From Parachlorella kessleri (lineage: Eukaryota > Chlorophyta > Trebouxiophyceae > Chlorellales > Chlorellaceae): a stretch of DNA of 64,000 nucleotides. Shown here in pieces: positions 35,909 through 46,843 of the stretch. How positions within the stretch are numbered: position 1 is the stretch's first letter; each line of letters starts with the position of its first letter. The notes beneath the pieces are model-generated. The model was not told the origin of the DNA and did not search any database. It worked only from the letters and a program-made list of their open reading frames with translations. The position numbers and the translations under genes are program-made. The DNA lies in the NCBI GenBank assembly GCA_001598975.1, contig BBXU01002209.1:1-64000 (forward strand). The letters run 5' to 3'.

Positions 35909-36626
35909 CTGCAGGGTAACTAACGAGCTCTGGTTGTGGCTGGACATGCCACTCCGCTGTATGTCTCCATAGTGTCCACTGGTCTCATTGGCTTGCCTGA
36001 GGTGCCTGCTACTGATAAACAAACGGCTCCTGTTGTTATTGTTTGCAGTACCGCTTCAAGCTGCCACCTCTTGAGCGTCATCTTTGACAGCATGCAGCAG
36101 TCGACATGATCCTTTGCTTCACAACCTCGCTGTTTCTCATCTGCTTGGCGTTTTGCAAGGTGTTTTTGCTTGAACGTTTTGATTGACACTTGTTAGTAAT
36201 TGCCAGGTGGCATGGTCCTGGGAGATAAAGGCCGTGCAACACAAGAAGCAGATAGGCAGGGCTTAATAGCACAGAAGTTTTAGGGTTACAAGAAACCGAC
36301 TTCAGTTGCAGTGCAACTGGCAGCCACGATCACTGGATGGCGGCGCGACTACGATCGCTAAGTACTGTTATAAGGCTCATTATTGCAATGACTGATGTTT
36401 TCAGTGTTTCAGAGTATCGTTGAAGCCCATTAAGCGGCCCATGTGGCATTCCAGCGGGAGAGGCTGCCACAGCGCGTTTTTCCCTGCGCGTTGGGAGGGC
36501 ACTGGCGCAGACAAAAGCCAGGGTGTAACGTGTAGGAACCCCCGCTAGGCTTTGGCCCAATCAGAACCCCAAGGGAACGCGTTGGATTCATACCATATAC
36601 TGCTGAGCGGACAGACAAACACCTTT
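35909..36626. promoter_or_regulatory. Divergent promoter region between dolichol kinase and the CG-1/TIG gene
   Basis: The two genes point away from each other, so about 700 bases here must serve both promoters and 5' leaders. It may also contain the unassigned first exon of dolichol kinase. An open frame at 36552-36626 precedes the chosen ATG of the CG-1 gene in frame, without an upstream ATG. No clear TATA box is seen. Confidence 0.4.
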
Positions 36627-39600
36627 ATGGCTGGGGGCGCCGTCCCCCTCCATCCCATTGACGGCTGGGAGGAGTGGAACTCAATCATAGCCGACGCTAA
36701 GAGCTCGTTCTTGAAGGCAAGCAGTGCACTTGCATCTCTGCCATAGACATGACCGCCTAGGCACGCCGATGGCACCACGTCACAAAACCTTCCACGTAAA
36801 CCTATCAAGCTCGTCTGGCACGCCTTCCTTGACTGCGATATCTTGCCTTCTGCTGCAGACTGCAGCGGTGGCCAGCCTGCTGGAGCGCTATGCACCTGCT
36901 CTGAGGGCGCAAGGGCTTGCTGTCAGCCACAAGGCTCCCGTCCGCCCTGCAGGCAAGCACTCGCATTCCAAGCTACATATGCAGTTTAGGTGTTGCCCCA
37001 CCTGCTGTCAAAGGTCACAAGGCCTTTGACATATGCAAGCTTGCTGTCAACTCGCACCTCCCTTGGGCACATCTGTCACAAGCAAGCTTGCAGCATGACT
37101 TCTCCTGCACCTTGCTGAGTGAAGCCATAGCAAACACTTAAGCTTTTGAAGCTGTTGGTTACAAGGGTGCCTGTGCCGTGGAGTCCGGGCGGCCAAGGCA
37201 AATCACACACATATGGTCAGCTCAGGCTCACAAGGAAGCCGCCCTGCCTGCCAACCCCCCTGGTCCCTGCAGGCGGCTCCCTCTTCCTGATTGACAAGAA
37301 GAGCTGCCGGAGCTTCCGCAAGGACGGGCACAACTGGGTGAAGGGCCCGGATGGCAAGGCGCCCCGTGAGCGGCATGTGAAGCTCAAGGGTAAGTTGCAA
37401 AGGGCTCTGTTGCCGGCTCAGTGCAGCTCTTCAGCATAAAGGCTCATTGGTATAGCTCGTTCCTGCAACAGGGCCAGCCAACAGCTAGGATGCACTTGAC
37501 TAACAGACACCCATCCTGTACATGTCGTCTGATAGGCGTAGGGCCATATGTTTTCTACTAGTGAAGGCTTTCTCCACGTCTGCCTCTGTTTGCATCTTTG
37601 GTATTTGGGTGTTGTTATCGCATCAAGGAAGCCGTCCTGCCTCTGGTGCAGTTGAAGGGAAGGAGAAGATCAATGTGTACTACGCCAAGGAGGCCGCGGC
37701 TGAGGTCAGTAACTTGTGTTGCGCGCAGTTGATCTACGCAACCTGGGATTTGCCTCTCATGTGCGCCAGTCAAGAGCAAGCTGTTGCTTAGGGCTGTACT
37801 CGGTCCCTGAGGGTTCCCAGGTTCAGCAGCCTCCCTTGCTTTGTTCGGTGGGCGCAACATTGCCACCTGTCGCCTCCTATTGCACCACACCCAAAGGACA
37901 CCACAGCCCGCAACCGACTGACTGGTCTCCATGCCCCCAATGCCGGTGCTGCAGTCCCACCCAGAAGGCCCCCTCACTCGCCGCTGCTTCTGGCTGCTCC
38001 ACCCTGACAAGGGGCGCGGCCAGGAGGGCCTGGTGCTGGTACACTACCTCCGCGACAAGTCCGCGGAGCCTGCCGGCAGCGACAGCTCGCCCCAGACCTC
38101 GCAGGTGATGCGCATGGCTGGCTACACATGGCCCCTTTACTCAACAGCCGCCAGCAAGCCTGGTGTTGCACAGCCCTGCTGGCGGGCCTCGACGTGCTTG
38201 ATGAGGTTGTTGTTGTACTGTGCACTTAGGATTTGGCAGGGCTGTCTTGCCCCTTGGATGCATATGACTCCGGTGCCCTGGTCTAATCCTTCCCGGCCGT
38301 CGCTTCATGTCTGCTCTTCCCGCATGTCATTGTGTAGTCCGCCACGCTTGATCTGCCGACACTTGCCGGGCCTGCCTGCTCCCTTCCTTGCAGAGCGCTT
38401 CCGTGCCCAGGGCTCACCCGGGGCCCTTCACCCAAAGCCTGGAGCTGCCCCCTGCCTACCACAGCTGGGAGCTGGCGGCAGCTGTTCCCGAGATGCTGCC
38501 TCTGCAGGTGGGCAAGCCCTTGGCACGGCCCCTCTGGCAACCGGCCTGCTGTGCTGCTGGCCAGCAGGAGTCGTTGCCGGAGGCAGCGGCGGAGTCGTCT
38601 CAGCCGGTGCATGCGACGTTGTGGGAGCAGGTCTTGCACCAGCTCAGTCAACGGTTGAGTCAGGGGCAGCTGCCGCAGCAGGTGGCTGGGTCGCATGCTG
38701 CAGCCTCGCCGCTCAGTGCACCCATGCCATGGCTTGGCCAAGGCCAAGGCATGTGGCATGGCTAGGGGCAGTCTTATGCCCAGCAGTTGATGCCCTAGGA
38801 GCACATGCTTCTACTGCTCAGCTTGTCGGTATTTGAACCTGTTGTGTAGGCTCTTTACTGTACTTTTATTTGAAGCTTGGTGCTGTTGTTTCGACAGGGC
38901 GCACGTGCACAGCTTGTAATCATTGCTACCTCCCCTGTCGCTCTCAGCACCGTTATGCAACCCTCCCTATGTAATATTCTCCTTGTGCGCAAGCCTCCTA
39001 GACCAGCATTGCAAGCTCGCTAAAGTGCAGCAGTGGTCAGCCTTTGACAAGCACCCGTTTCCTATCGCGTGGCTGGGCAACTTGGCAGGAAGGACAGCTG
39101 GCCAGCGCTGTATGATCCCCACCTGGTGTTCTCGATCCTATTGGGCGCTTCCACCCATGCTTTGGTTTTCACTTTGCCACTTGATGCAGACAAGCCTGCT
39201 GGGGAATGCACACCCGCGTGAGGCTGGTGCGGCGCCCTTCCCCTCCTCAAAGCGGGCGAAGCCCAGCATGGCACTGGTAAGCAGAGCTCATGTGAGCGGG
39301 GCTTGTCCCTGGTGGGAGAGCGCTGTCTACTGGGTGTTGAGGAAGGCTGCATGCAGGGCTGTACTCGGCTGGTTACTGGTGCTGCGAGTATTCCTCTCGC
39401 TTGAATTTCATTGGCTGTGTGAATTGGGAAGAAGGGTTTGGTGTGCGAGTTGGGGCAGTGTTTTTGGCGGGTTACTCTGGTTGCGGAATACATGGCTTCG
39501 GGGTTCCCAAAAGCCGCCAAGCGTTGGACCCATTGAGTTTCGACAGAAAGCACCCCAGGTCGGCCTGGGCTTTGGGCATGCATATAAGGAGGGCACCATG

Positions 39601-42600
39601 CTTATTTACAACATTTTAGATACAAAATTTGTAAAACATTTGTAATCAAAGGTTTGCGTGGTAGCTGGCCACATGCGCTGATGCAGGGCGGGATGGGTTT
39701 TGGCTGCCTGTCTGCTTAGGCTGTGGTGACGCGCTACCTGAGTTGTGGGGGTCCCTCCTTATGTTGCGGCTTTTGTGGGAGATTGCCTTGCTAAAAGAAG
39801 CACTCATGTGGATTGGCCTTGCAGGAGGGCGACTGCTGTGAGGGGAGCTTCCTGGGGCTGCTCTTTGAGGAGGAGTCAGTGCTCGAGGTGGGGAGAGAGT
39901 CCTGCTGTGGGTGGCGGAACGAGTGATGAGGCGCTATGCTTTCCCTGGGTGCTTTTTGTGCTTCCTAAAGGGCATGGTACCAGGGTCTGCCATGATCTTA
40001 GAAAGGACATGGAGTGTGCTAAGCCTCGCAGCTCAACCTACAGCAGCGCTTGCCCTGAGGCACTGCATTGTTTATTCATTTAATTGGCCCTCTTATCTCC
40101 ACTCATTCACGGCATGCTCCCAGGCCCATCTCAGTGGCCCCCTTGCCGTCAGCCTGCCCCGCCTATGATGCCCAGGCGCCATCAGCGACCTCTGTGAGCG
40201 GTCCCACCCTCGTACTCGAGGGGCTGATCCCCCATGTCTTTCACCCAGCTGTCTCCCTTTTGTTGTCCTCTAATCTTGCTGGACTCTCACGCCTGCTGCC
40301 GCAGATGGGCCAGCCCACGCTGCCTCTAGCGGCGGCCCAAGGCCACAGCTCTGCCCTTCTTCCTCCGCTCCAGGCCCGTCCCGAGGCCCTGCCCACCCCT
40401 GAGTGGTGCTGCCTGCCACAGTTGGGGGACCTCTTGGCTGAGGAGGGGCTTGGGGCGGAGGCGGGCCTCGAGGGCAGCGCCCAGTTCGTGGACCCCTTCC
40501 CTGGGGAGGCTTTCGCGGTGAGTGAGCTGAAGCCGAGGGTACGGGTCCAGTAGCTAAGCCTTGTCGCAGGATGCATATTGTGGCCACCTCAAGTTGTCGG
40601 GTGGAGCTCTTTTAGGGGCTCTTATCGAGTTTGCATCCTGCTGAGCATTGTGGTGTTCAACCCAGCATCCTTACCTTCTTGAGCGATGGCCAACTAGCAT
40701 CTACCTTTAGCGGCATATGGGGAATGGCTGTGCTGACTGGCACAGGGCGTGAGGGGCATTAGTTGATGTGTTGTCAGTATTGCTTATATTCGATGGGTTT
40801 TAAGTCCAAACACCTGAGCGTGCGCCGAGGACGAATACTGCCATCTCTTGAGCTTGTGTTGGGGTGGCACTAGGTCTTGACCTGCCCCATGCCTTCTCCT
40901 CCGCTCGCCTGCAGCCCCTCAGCACGCCCAGCAGCGGCTCTCCAGAGGGCATCCGGTCCCTGGATCCCCTGGACCGCGACTTCTCTGACCTGGAGATGCT
41001 GCTGGCGGGGAGCACCGAGGGCGACAGCCTGGCCTTCCTCAACACCAGCAGCATTGAGGAGCTGGCGCTGGAGGACCTCCCACTGCCGCAGCAGGCACAG
41101 CAGGCCCAGCAGGAGGAGGCTCTCCCTGAGGTTGCGGCCCAGGCGGCTGGTTTGGCGTTTGTGGTGGAGGACTATGTGCCCAAGGAGGACTCGGCTGCTG
41201 GCGGGGCCCAGATGCTGATCACAGGTGGGTAGGCGGGCACAGGGCTGTGCAGGACGGCTGCCTGTCGTCTGGGGCTTGACTGCAGCATCAGCAGTCGTAT
41301 GACATTTGAGGATAGGAAGGCTGGGCTGGGCTTCTGCTATCTGGGATATGGCTTAACTATAGGCAGTTAGGGCTTCAGTGCTCATGTCTTCACTGCCTGT
41401 TGAACGCGGTCGAGGTAAATGCCATCAGATCTAATGCGGGGCAGACTTAATGGATGCCGCTGGCTTCACACAATCAGCTAGGGAAGTAGCAGCGCACCTA
41501 CTACGTTGGGAGTTTTTGCAGCATTGTGGTACGCAACCAATGGCCTTGTTCACAATCTCATTACTATATATGCCTTCACGTCCCGCTGCTGCAGGCGAGC
41601 TGCAGCCGGGGGCTTCCCACCTGCTCCGCGGCCAGCCCCTGCTTGTGCGCTTTGGGAGCCAGCAGGTGCCAGCGGAGCTACTCCGCAGCGGCTCCGTGCG
41701 CTGCCGGGTGCCCCCAGCACTGCTGCTGGGCCAGACCCACCAGGTGCCGCTGTTCCTGGCCCTGGCCGACGGCCGGCCCCTCAGCGAGGCCAGGCCCTTC
41801 ACCTACCTTGCTGCGCCAGTGGCGGCGCCGGCTGCGGCCCAGGTGGCCGCAGAGGGCAGCACCAGCGACGCTGCTGCTGCCGCGCAGAGCTGGCAGCAGC
41901 CGCAGCAGGCACTGCTGCAGGAACAGCAGCAGCAGGTGTTGATGCAGCAGCCAAGCTTCAAGGTGACTGGCAGCGAGCGCAGCATGCAGGGCAGCACAGC
42001 GCGGGCAGGTGGGACAGCGCCGCAGCACGCACAGCGGGCCAGAGCCGCGGGCCGCACCAGTGCTACTGCGGCCGCAGCCGACTCCCTGGCATTCGGTGCA
42101 GCTGGGGCATTTGGCGCTGTGCCAGGGCGTGCGGCTAACTTGGGCGGCGGAGGACGGCCTTGGCCCTCAGCGGATGCCATGGCAGTACCTGGGCCTGTAC
42201 CACTGTCAGCACCCAGGCCTGCACCGCCGCTTGCGTCGGCACCGGCGGCAGGAGCGGCACCAACACCTCAGCCTGCACCTCGGCCCGCGCCCGCGCAGCA
42301 GCCAACAACAGCCCTTGAAGCGGCCCCAGCTAGCATTTCACTGGCAGCATCACCGCCAGCTGCTGCTGCGCCTGCTGGCATATCACTTGCAGCAGCACCG
42401 GCAGCATCCTTACCAGATGACAGCGCACCTGTGGCACCGCCTGCTGCTACGTCACTGGCAGCTGCACCAGCAGTGGCACGCTTTGGCACATCTGCACAGG
42501 CAGCACACACAGCGTCCGCAGCACCCGCAGCGCCGGTACCTGCAGAGCCGCCGCAGGCAGCCCCTGCCCTTGCTCCTGCGCCCTTGTTCACCGCCGCACC

Positions 42601-45600
42601 CGCACCAGCAGCTGCGACAGCGGCGCGGTCACCGTTGGCAAGAGCAGCAGCGCCTGGAGCCTTCCGAGCGCCCGCAGTGGCAGCTGTTCCAGCAGCGCTG
42701 CCGCCGCCTGCTCCTGCACCCATTTCCGCACTTGAATCTGCACAGCCGCAGCCAGCCAAGCCGGCCGCGGCATCTGCAGCGGAGGCAGCAGCACATAGCC
42801 CTAGCCGCAGCAGCGCTGGCGGTGCCAGCGGCGTGGCAGGTGCTCCTCTTGCCGCCTTGCCTCCTCCGCCAGCCCCAGCAAAGGCTCTCAGGGCCGCCAT
42901 GCTTCCCAGCAGCTCCCCACCTGCAGCTGCCCAGGCGATGGCTGCCACAAGCAGCCTTGCGAGCAGCAGCATGGGCGAGAGCAGAGCAGGGTTTGCTGCA
43001 CCGGCAGAGCCGTCAGCACCACCAGGAGCAGCCGGTGGGGCAGGGGCGCCAAGCAGCAGCCATCCTCATGCTGCTGGTGCTGCTGCTGCTGCTACTGCTG
43101 CTGGCCCCTTGGGCAGAGAGGGCGGCAGAGCCAGCAGCAGCAGAGTGAGAGGCAGCGATGACTCAGCCAGAGCTGACAGAGAGGGCGGTAGAGTCAGGAG
43201 CAAGGAGGGAGACAGTGGCGACATAGCCGAAGCAGCACCGGCGCTTGCAGCACAAGAAGAAAGGCAGGAAAGGGCAGCAGCCATTTTGGGCCGAGACGCG
43301 CCGGTTGCAGCTGGGTATAGAGTGCCGCCATCGGCCAAGCCTGCAGCTGGCAATGCCATCGCATATATCTGGTGAGGAACATGACGAGCATCATGAATGT
43401 TTCCCTTTTGCATCCTGCAGCTACCAGAATCTCTGCTATGCATGACAACAGTTATGCCGAATGCAAGCATGCATTGAGCTGTGGTTTTGGCTGGTTCGCT
43501 TCCCAAAACTTTCCCTTTGTTGCTTACTGGGGAGAAAGCAGCCGCAATTGCTATTACTGCTGGATTTCTGACTCAAATGCATTCTCTGTATCCCATGCAT
43601 CTGCAGGAGTCTCACTATGCTGTGCCTGCTGCTTGCCTGGCGCTGCCTGCTGCTGGGCGGCCGCCTAGCGCTCACCGCAGCAATGCTGGCGGGCATGGCA
43701 GCCTGGCACTTGAGCACCCTCTTGTCCTCATATCTGCGTGACAGGTGAGGGTTGGGTGCTGGTGCTAGAGCGTGAGATGCATGCTGCGCCCCATGCGGCA
43801 TAATCTCATTGCGGTCGTCAGTCCTGGGCACGTGAGAAGCTTGCTCAGGCCTGTCGCTGATGGCCTACTGAGCATTGTCTTGAAACTGAGGTTGCACAGC
43901 TCCCACACTCACTGACTTGACAGCAGCCCTGGGGGTCTTGCAGGGGGCTGGCTATTCCCAGTCTTTTCGAGCTTAGGTCTGCGGCCCAGGAGTCTGTGGC
44001 TGGTACGTGGTTGACAGGGCTGACACACTGGCATGCCATCACACTTTGCAGGCTGGCAACCCGTCGCAGACCCAGCATTCATACCATAGTTCAGACGTCC
44101 CAGGAGGGCGTTGAGACCGAAGGGGGCATTGACCCGGACCACTCACCAGGCCTCTTATTAGAGCCCATCTCGGAGCCAACTACTGCTGAGCAAGTAAGCG
44201 CTGCTGGGGCTTCCGAGGTCTGCAGTGTTCTGGTAGGGTTGCATGACCTAGGGTAAAGTTGACAAGTGGAGATGGCGCGCCCTTGAGGGATGTCTTTGTC
44301 TACTCATGAGAGCGGCAAGGGATGCCAGGTCTTGAGCAAGGATGGCAGCAGTGAACGTGCAAGCGGGTGGTAGTAAACAAGCCACGCACTGTTGGACTTG
44401 TTTGGCCTTGGTTTCCCTGCTTCCGCGTCACTGCCAGTGCAGCCTAAGCAGGTCTCAAGCGCCAGTTGCAGCCTTACGCAAAGCTGCTCTACCTCTGGGA
44501 ATGCCCTTTGAAGGCCTGGCCTCAGCTGCAGCTTCTCAATGGCATCTTCCTGTCATGCTTGCAGGGTCTGCCTGGCCAACCAAGCCCTCTCATCCCCAGC
44601 ACAGCCCCGGTAGTTACAGGGCCCAGTGAAGGTCCCTCCTCCTCCTCCTCCTCCTCGTCCTCTGCTGCGCCCGCTCAGATTTGCCATAGTTTGAGCAGCA
44701 GCAGCGATGGCAGCGGGGGAGCCCACGGCAGGACTGCTCCAAGCGGCACATACGGCAGCAGCTTAGGCAGCAGCAGTGGCGGGGCTGGCAGCAGCTGCCA
44801 AGCTGCTCAGGAGCTGGCCGTGTCCTTCAGCACTCTGCAGGTGTCTGACACTGGTGTGAGAGGTGACAGCAGCAGAGACGACACCAGCAGTGGCTGTAGC
44901 AGCCATAGCAGCATGAGCATCAGCGGTCTTGCTGCCCCTGTCGTTGTGCCCTCAAGCGCAGACTCGGTGCTCGCATGTGAGGCGGCAGCATTAAGCGCCC
45001 CACCAGCAACAGCAGCAACACCCACAGCGGGCCTGTCGCTAGGACAGCTGATGGGCCCTGCAGAAGCCGTGGTGCCTACTGGCAGCACTGCTGTGGATCC
45101 TGGCGCTCCCGCGTTGGGCAGGGCAGGAGAGCCATCAGAAGCTGACGAGCCTGCTGAGGTGAGCAATTGATTTTGCCAGTGTACCAGTAACATCATCGCC
45201 TTCATTTGGTTGAGAAACTGCCTGCTGGTGCAGCATGGCGGCAGCATGCCACATTATGGGGTGCAGAGCGTGCTTGGCGCCTGGTGTGTTGCCTAGCAGG
45301 AAATGCGGTGGCGCTTGCAAGGTGCAGTCTGTGAAGTGCTTCTTTGGTGCCCCAGGTGCATGATCCTTGGTCAAGTTCGCACGCATGCTCTACTGCAAGC
45401 GGTGATGTGCCACCCTCAACGATGTCCGCTGACTTGATAGTCCCCTGTGACGGAGTGCACCCAGCAGAAGCCTCAAGCCCTGTCTAACGAAGCTCTCTTG
45501 TGTGTTTATCGCTGCAGGAGCCTGAAGCGGGAGGTGAACTAGCAAGCAGCACCGCTGTGCCTCCCAATCAGGCGCCTCCGAGCGGTGACCCTGCGACCCA

Positions 45601-45775
45601 AGGTGCAGCCTTCAGCAGCAGTGCTGGCACCAGCAGTGCCTTACAGCCGGGAGCCGCAGCGGTTGAGCGGTCGCCGGAAGGGGCCACCTCTGGCGGGAAC
45701 GGGCACCATCGCATGGGGCCGTTAGGAGGCGGCTCTGCAGACAGCCTGCCACCAGGCGCTGGTCCCAGTAGGTAG
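36627..45775 (+). CDS. CAMTA-family protein: CG-1 and TIG domains, C-terminal hydrophobic exon
   Basis: A calmodulin-binding transcription activator family member. CG-1 binds DNA (CGCG-type sites in known members), and TIG is the immunoglobulin-like fold next to it. ATG 36627 starts MAGGAVPLHPIDGWEEW. Exons 36627-36716, 36859-36952, 37273-37389, 37652-37704 and 37955-38104 give a complete CG-1 domain. Further in-phase exons lie at about 38392-38508, 39188-39277, 39826-39888, 40176-40517 and 40915-41224. Exon 41595-43371 starts with TIG and continues into a long Ala/Pro-rich region. Exons 43607-43744 (hydrophobic), 44052-44193, 44565-45158 (Ser-rich) and 45518-45775 complete about 1,450 residues. 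Counted phases agree from 40176 to the stop. Ankyrin repeats and IQ motifs, usual in CAMTAs, are not seen. The two first introns begin with GC. The family call is firm; the membrane-anchored C terminus needs transcript proof. Confidence 0.9.
36859..38104 (+). other. CG-1 DNA-binding domain exons
   Basis: After splicing, the exons read SLLERYAPALRAQGLAV, then PVRPAGGSLFLIDKK, SFRKDGHNWVKGPDGK, ERHVKLKVEGKEKINVYYAK, RRCFWLLHPDKG and LVLVHYLRDK. These match the whole CG-1 core of plant and animal CAMTAs in order, including the FRKDGHNW block and the YYA and FW-L/HY ends. Confidence 0.95.
41595..41830 (+). other. TIG/IPT domain of the CAMTA-family protein
   Basis: The sequence HLLRGQPLLVRFGSQQVPAE, then LLRSGSVRCRVPP, VPLFLALADGRPLSE and ARPFTYLA follows the CAMTA TIG pattern (VxFGxxxVPAExLxxGxxRCxxPP ... 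VxxFxY). The preceding exon ends at VVEDYVPKED...MLITG, the usual entry strand of this fold. Confidence 0.9.
41831..43371 (+). other. Long Ala/Pro/Gln-rich low-complexity region in the CAMTA-family protein
   Basis: About 500 codons dominated by Ala, Pro, Ser and Gln, built on GCA/GCC/CAG codons, in one open exon. This composition is typical of disordered activation regions in algal transcription factors. Ankyrin repeats would be expected here in plant CAMTAs, but none is visible. Long open frames in the other phases arise from the same repetitive codons. Confidence 0.8.
43607..43744 (+). other. Hydrophobic (probable transmembrane) exon of the CAMTA-family gene
   Basis: The donor after 43371 (TG|GTGAGG) and the acceptor CTGCAG|GAGTC before 43607 keep frame. 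The exon encodes SLTMLCLLLAWRCLLLGG and then LALTAAMLAGMAAWHLSTLL, followed by the basic stretch RDRLATRRRP across the next junction. That is one or two membrane spans with positive residues after them. Its own donor (CAG|GTGAGG) and the acceptor at 44051 again keep frame. Confidence 0.75.
44565..45158 (+). other. Ser-rich exon in the C-terminal tail of the CAMTA-family protein
   Basis: A 198-codon phase-0 exon rich in Ser, Gly and Ala, including a run of nine Ser encoded by a TCC/TCG microsatellite near 44637-44664. No known domain is seen. With the last exon (45518-45775) it forms a disordered tail after the hydrophobic exon. Confidence 0.75.
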
Positions 45776-46181
45776 GGTGACGTGTGGTTTAGCAGTTCCT
45801 TTGGAACAGTGCTCCTACTTGGCCGAATCCAGAACGTCTCTGCTGGGGTTAGGGTCTTAAGGCATTGCGTGTGGCTAGAAGGTAACAAGCACCACCAGAG
45901 TGGCATCTTTCAGTGCAGCGTTTGTCATAGGTATGGCTTTGCTGGGAGTGAGTATTAGTTTGTATCATGGATGCGGCTGTCCTTGAGTTGTGTTGTAAGT
46001 CAGCATTGTTCTTGTGTGACTGTGCCTGCTTGTGACCCAGCTTTGATCGGTCGTTGATCATTCCATGCAAGGCTGAAGCCTTGTTTCTACGAATGCCATG
46101 AATGAACTTGTTTCACACTGCGTACTGGAGAAGATGAACCTGAACTTGGTGTTTGCTGTACATACCTCAGTGTCGTGCTGC

Positions 46182-46186
46182 TGTAA
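46182..46186 (+). promoter_or_regulatory. Probable TGTAA poly(A) signal for the CAMTA-family gene
   Basis: TGTAA about 400 bases after the stop at 45775. TGTAA is the usual poly(A) signal in green algae such as Chlamydomonas and Volvox. Confidence 0.5.
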
Positions 46187-46320
46187 CGCTCGCAATAATG
46201 CTTTGGGCATACAGCTCCAGCTGGGTCAAGCTTCAGCCCAGTCGGCGCCTAGACTCTCATTCCTGAGGCAACTCCTTAGGCAAACAAGACAAGCCACTTG
46301 CCTCAATCCACGATCACGTG

Positions 46321-46330
46321 TTACATTACA
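46321..46330 (-). promoter_or_regulatory. Probable doubled TGTAA poly(A) signal for the acid phosphatase gene
   Basis: On the minus strand the sequence reads TGTAATGTAA, two adjacent green-algal poly(A) signals, about 515 bases after the phosphatase stop. Confidence 0.6.
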
Positions 46331-46843
46331 GACTTAGGCTCCCGCCGAGTAGCAGCTCGTACAAGGCCTGCAACACCCTGCGACTGGTTCTCTGCCAGAT
46401 CTTCCTCACGCCCCACCAATGCCAGCTCGACTGGCTGGCTTTATTTGCGATCAGCCTCCAGCCTCCAGCCAGGACGATTAAAGTGATCGGTGGGGACCGT
46501 GCTGGCTCAGCACAGGTACACAAAGTGATGCTAGCCCAATATCGATGGACCACACTGGCACACGTGCCAAGTAACAAGGCACACTGGAGACAGATACTAT
46601 CAGGTAGTACTCAGCAGCCAGGCACACCTGAACATGATACAAAGACATACAGGGAAAATGAAATAGCAGCAACCTAGAGCTGGGGCCTCAGGTACACAGC
46701 AGCAAATGAGGGAATCACAAGGAAGCGACAGGAAACTAGGTTGCTGTGAATATGACGCATGCCTCCAACTCACACCATGCTAGGGACGACTCCTTTTTGG
46801 CCCTCTCAGCCACTCCTTGCGCCACAAATGATTGCCCACATGT

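Larger units (their letters stand above)
45776..46843. other. Convergent 3' untranslated regions of the CAMTA-family and acid phosphatase genes
   Basis: No coding exon is supported between the two facing stop codons. TGTAA-type signals for both strands occur inside it, so the two transcripts probably end between 46200 and 46320. Confidence 0.55.

Noticed and set aside
36552..36626. Upstream extension of the CG-1 gene from 36552
   Set aside because: The first codon there is TTG, not ATG. The first in-frame ATG is at 36627.
42268..42972. 234-codon Ala/Gly-rich minus-strand open frame
   Set aside because: It is the antisense shadow of the Ala/Pro-rich exon, with no motif and no splice context.
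42009..43148. 379-codon open frame, His/Gln/Leu-rich, overlapping the CAMTA-family exon
   Set aside because: It is a shifted reading of the GCA/CAG-repeat exon. The TIG domain and matching splice phases prove the other frame.
43373..43375. Stop codon TGA after AYIW taken as the end of the CAMTA-family gene
   Set aside because: The TGA overlaps a good GTGAGG donor, and four downstream exons continue in correct phase. A short isoform that reads through this donor is still possible.
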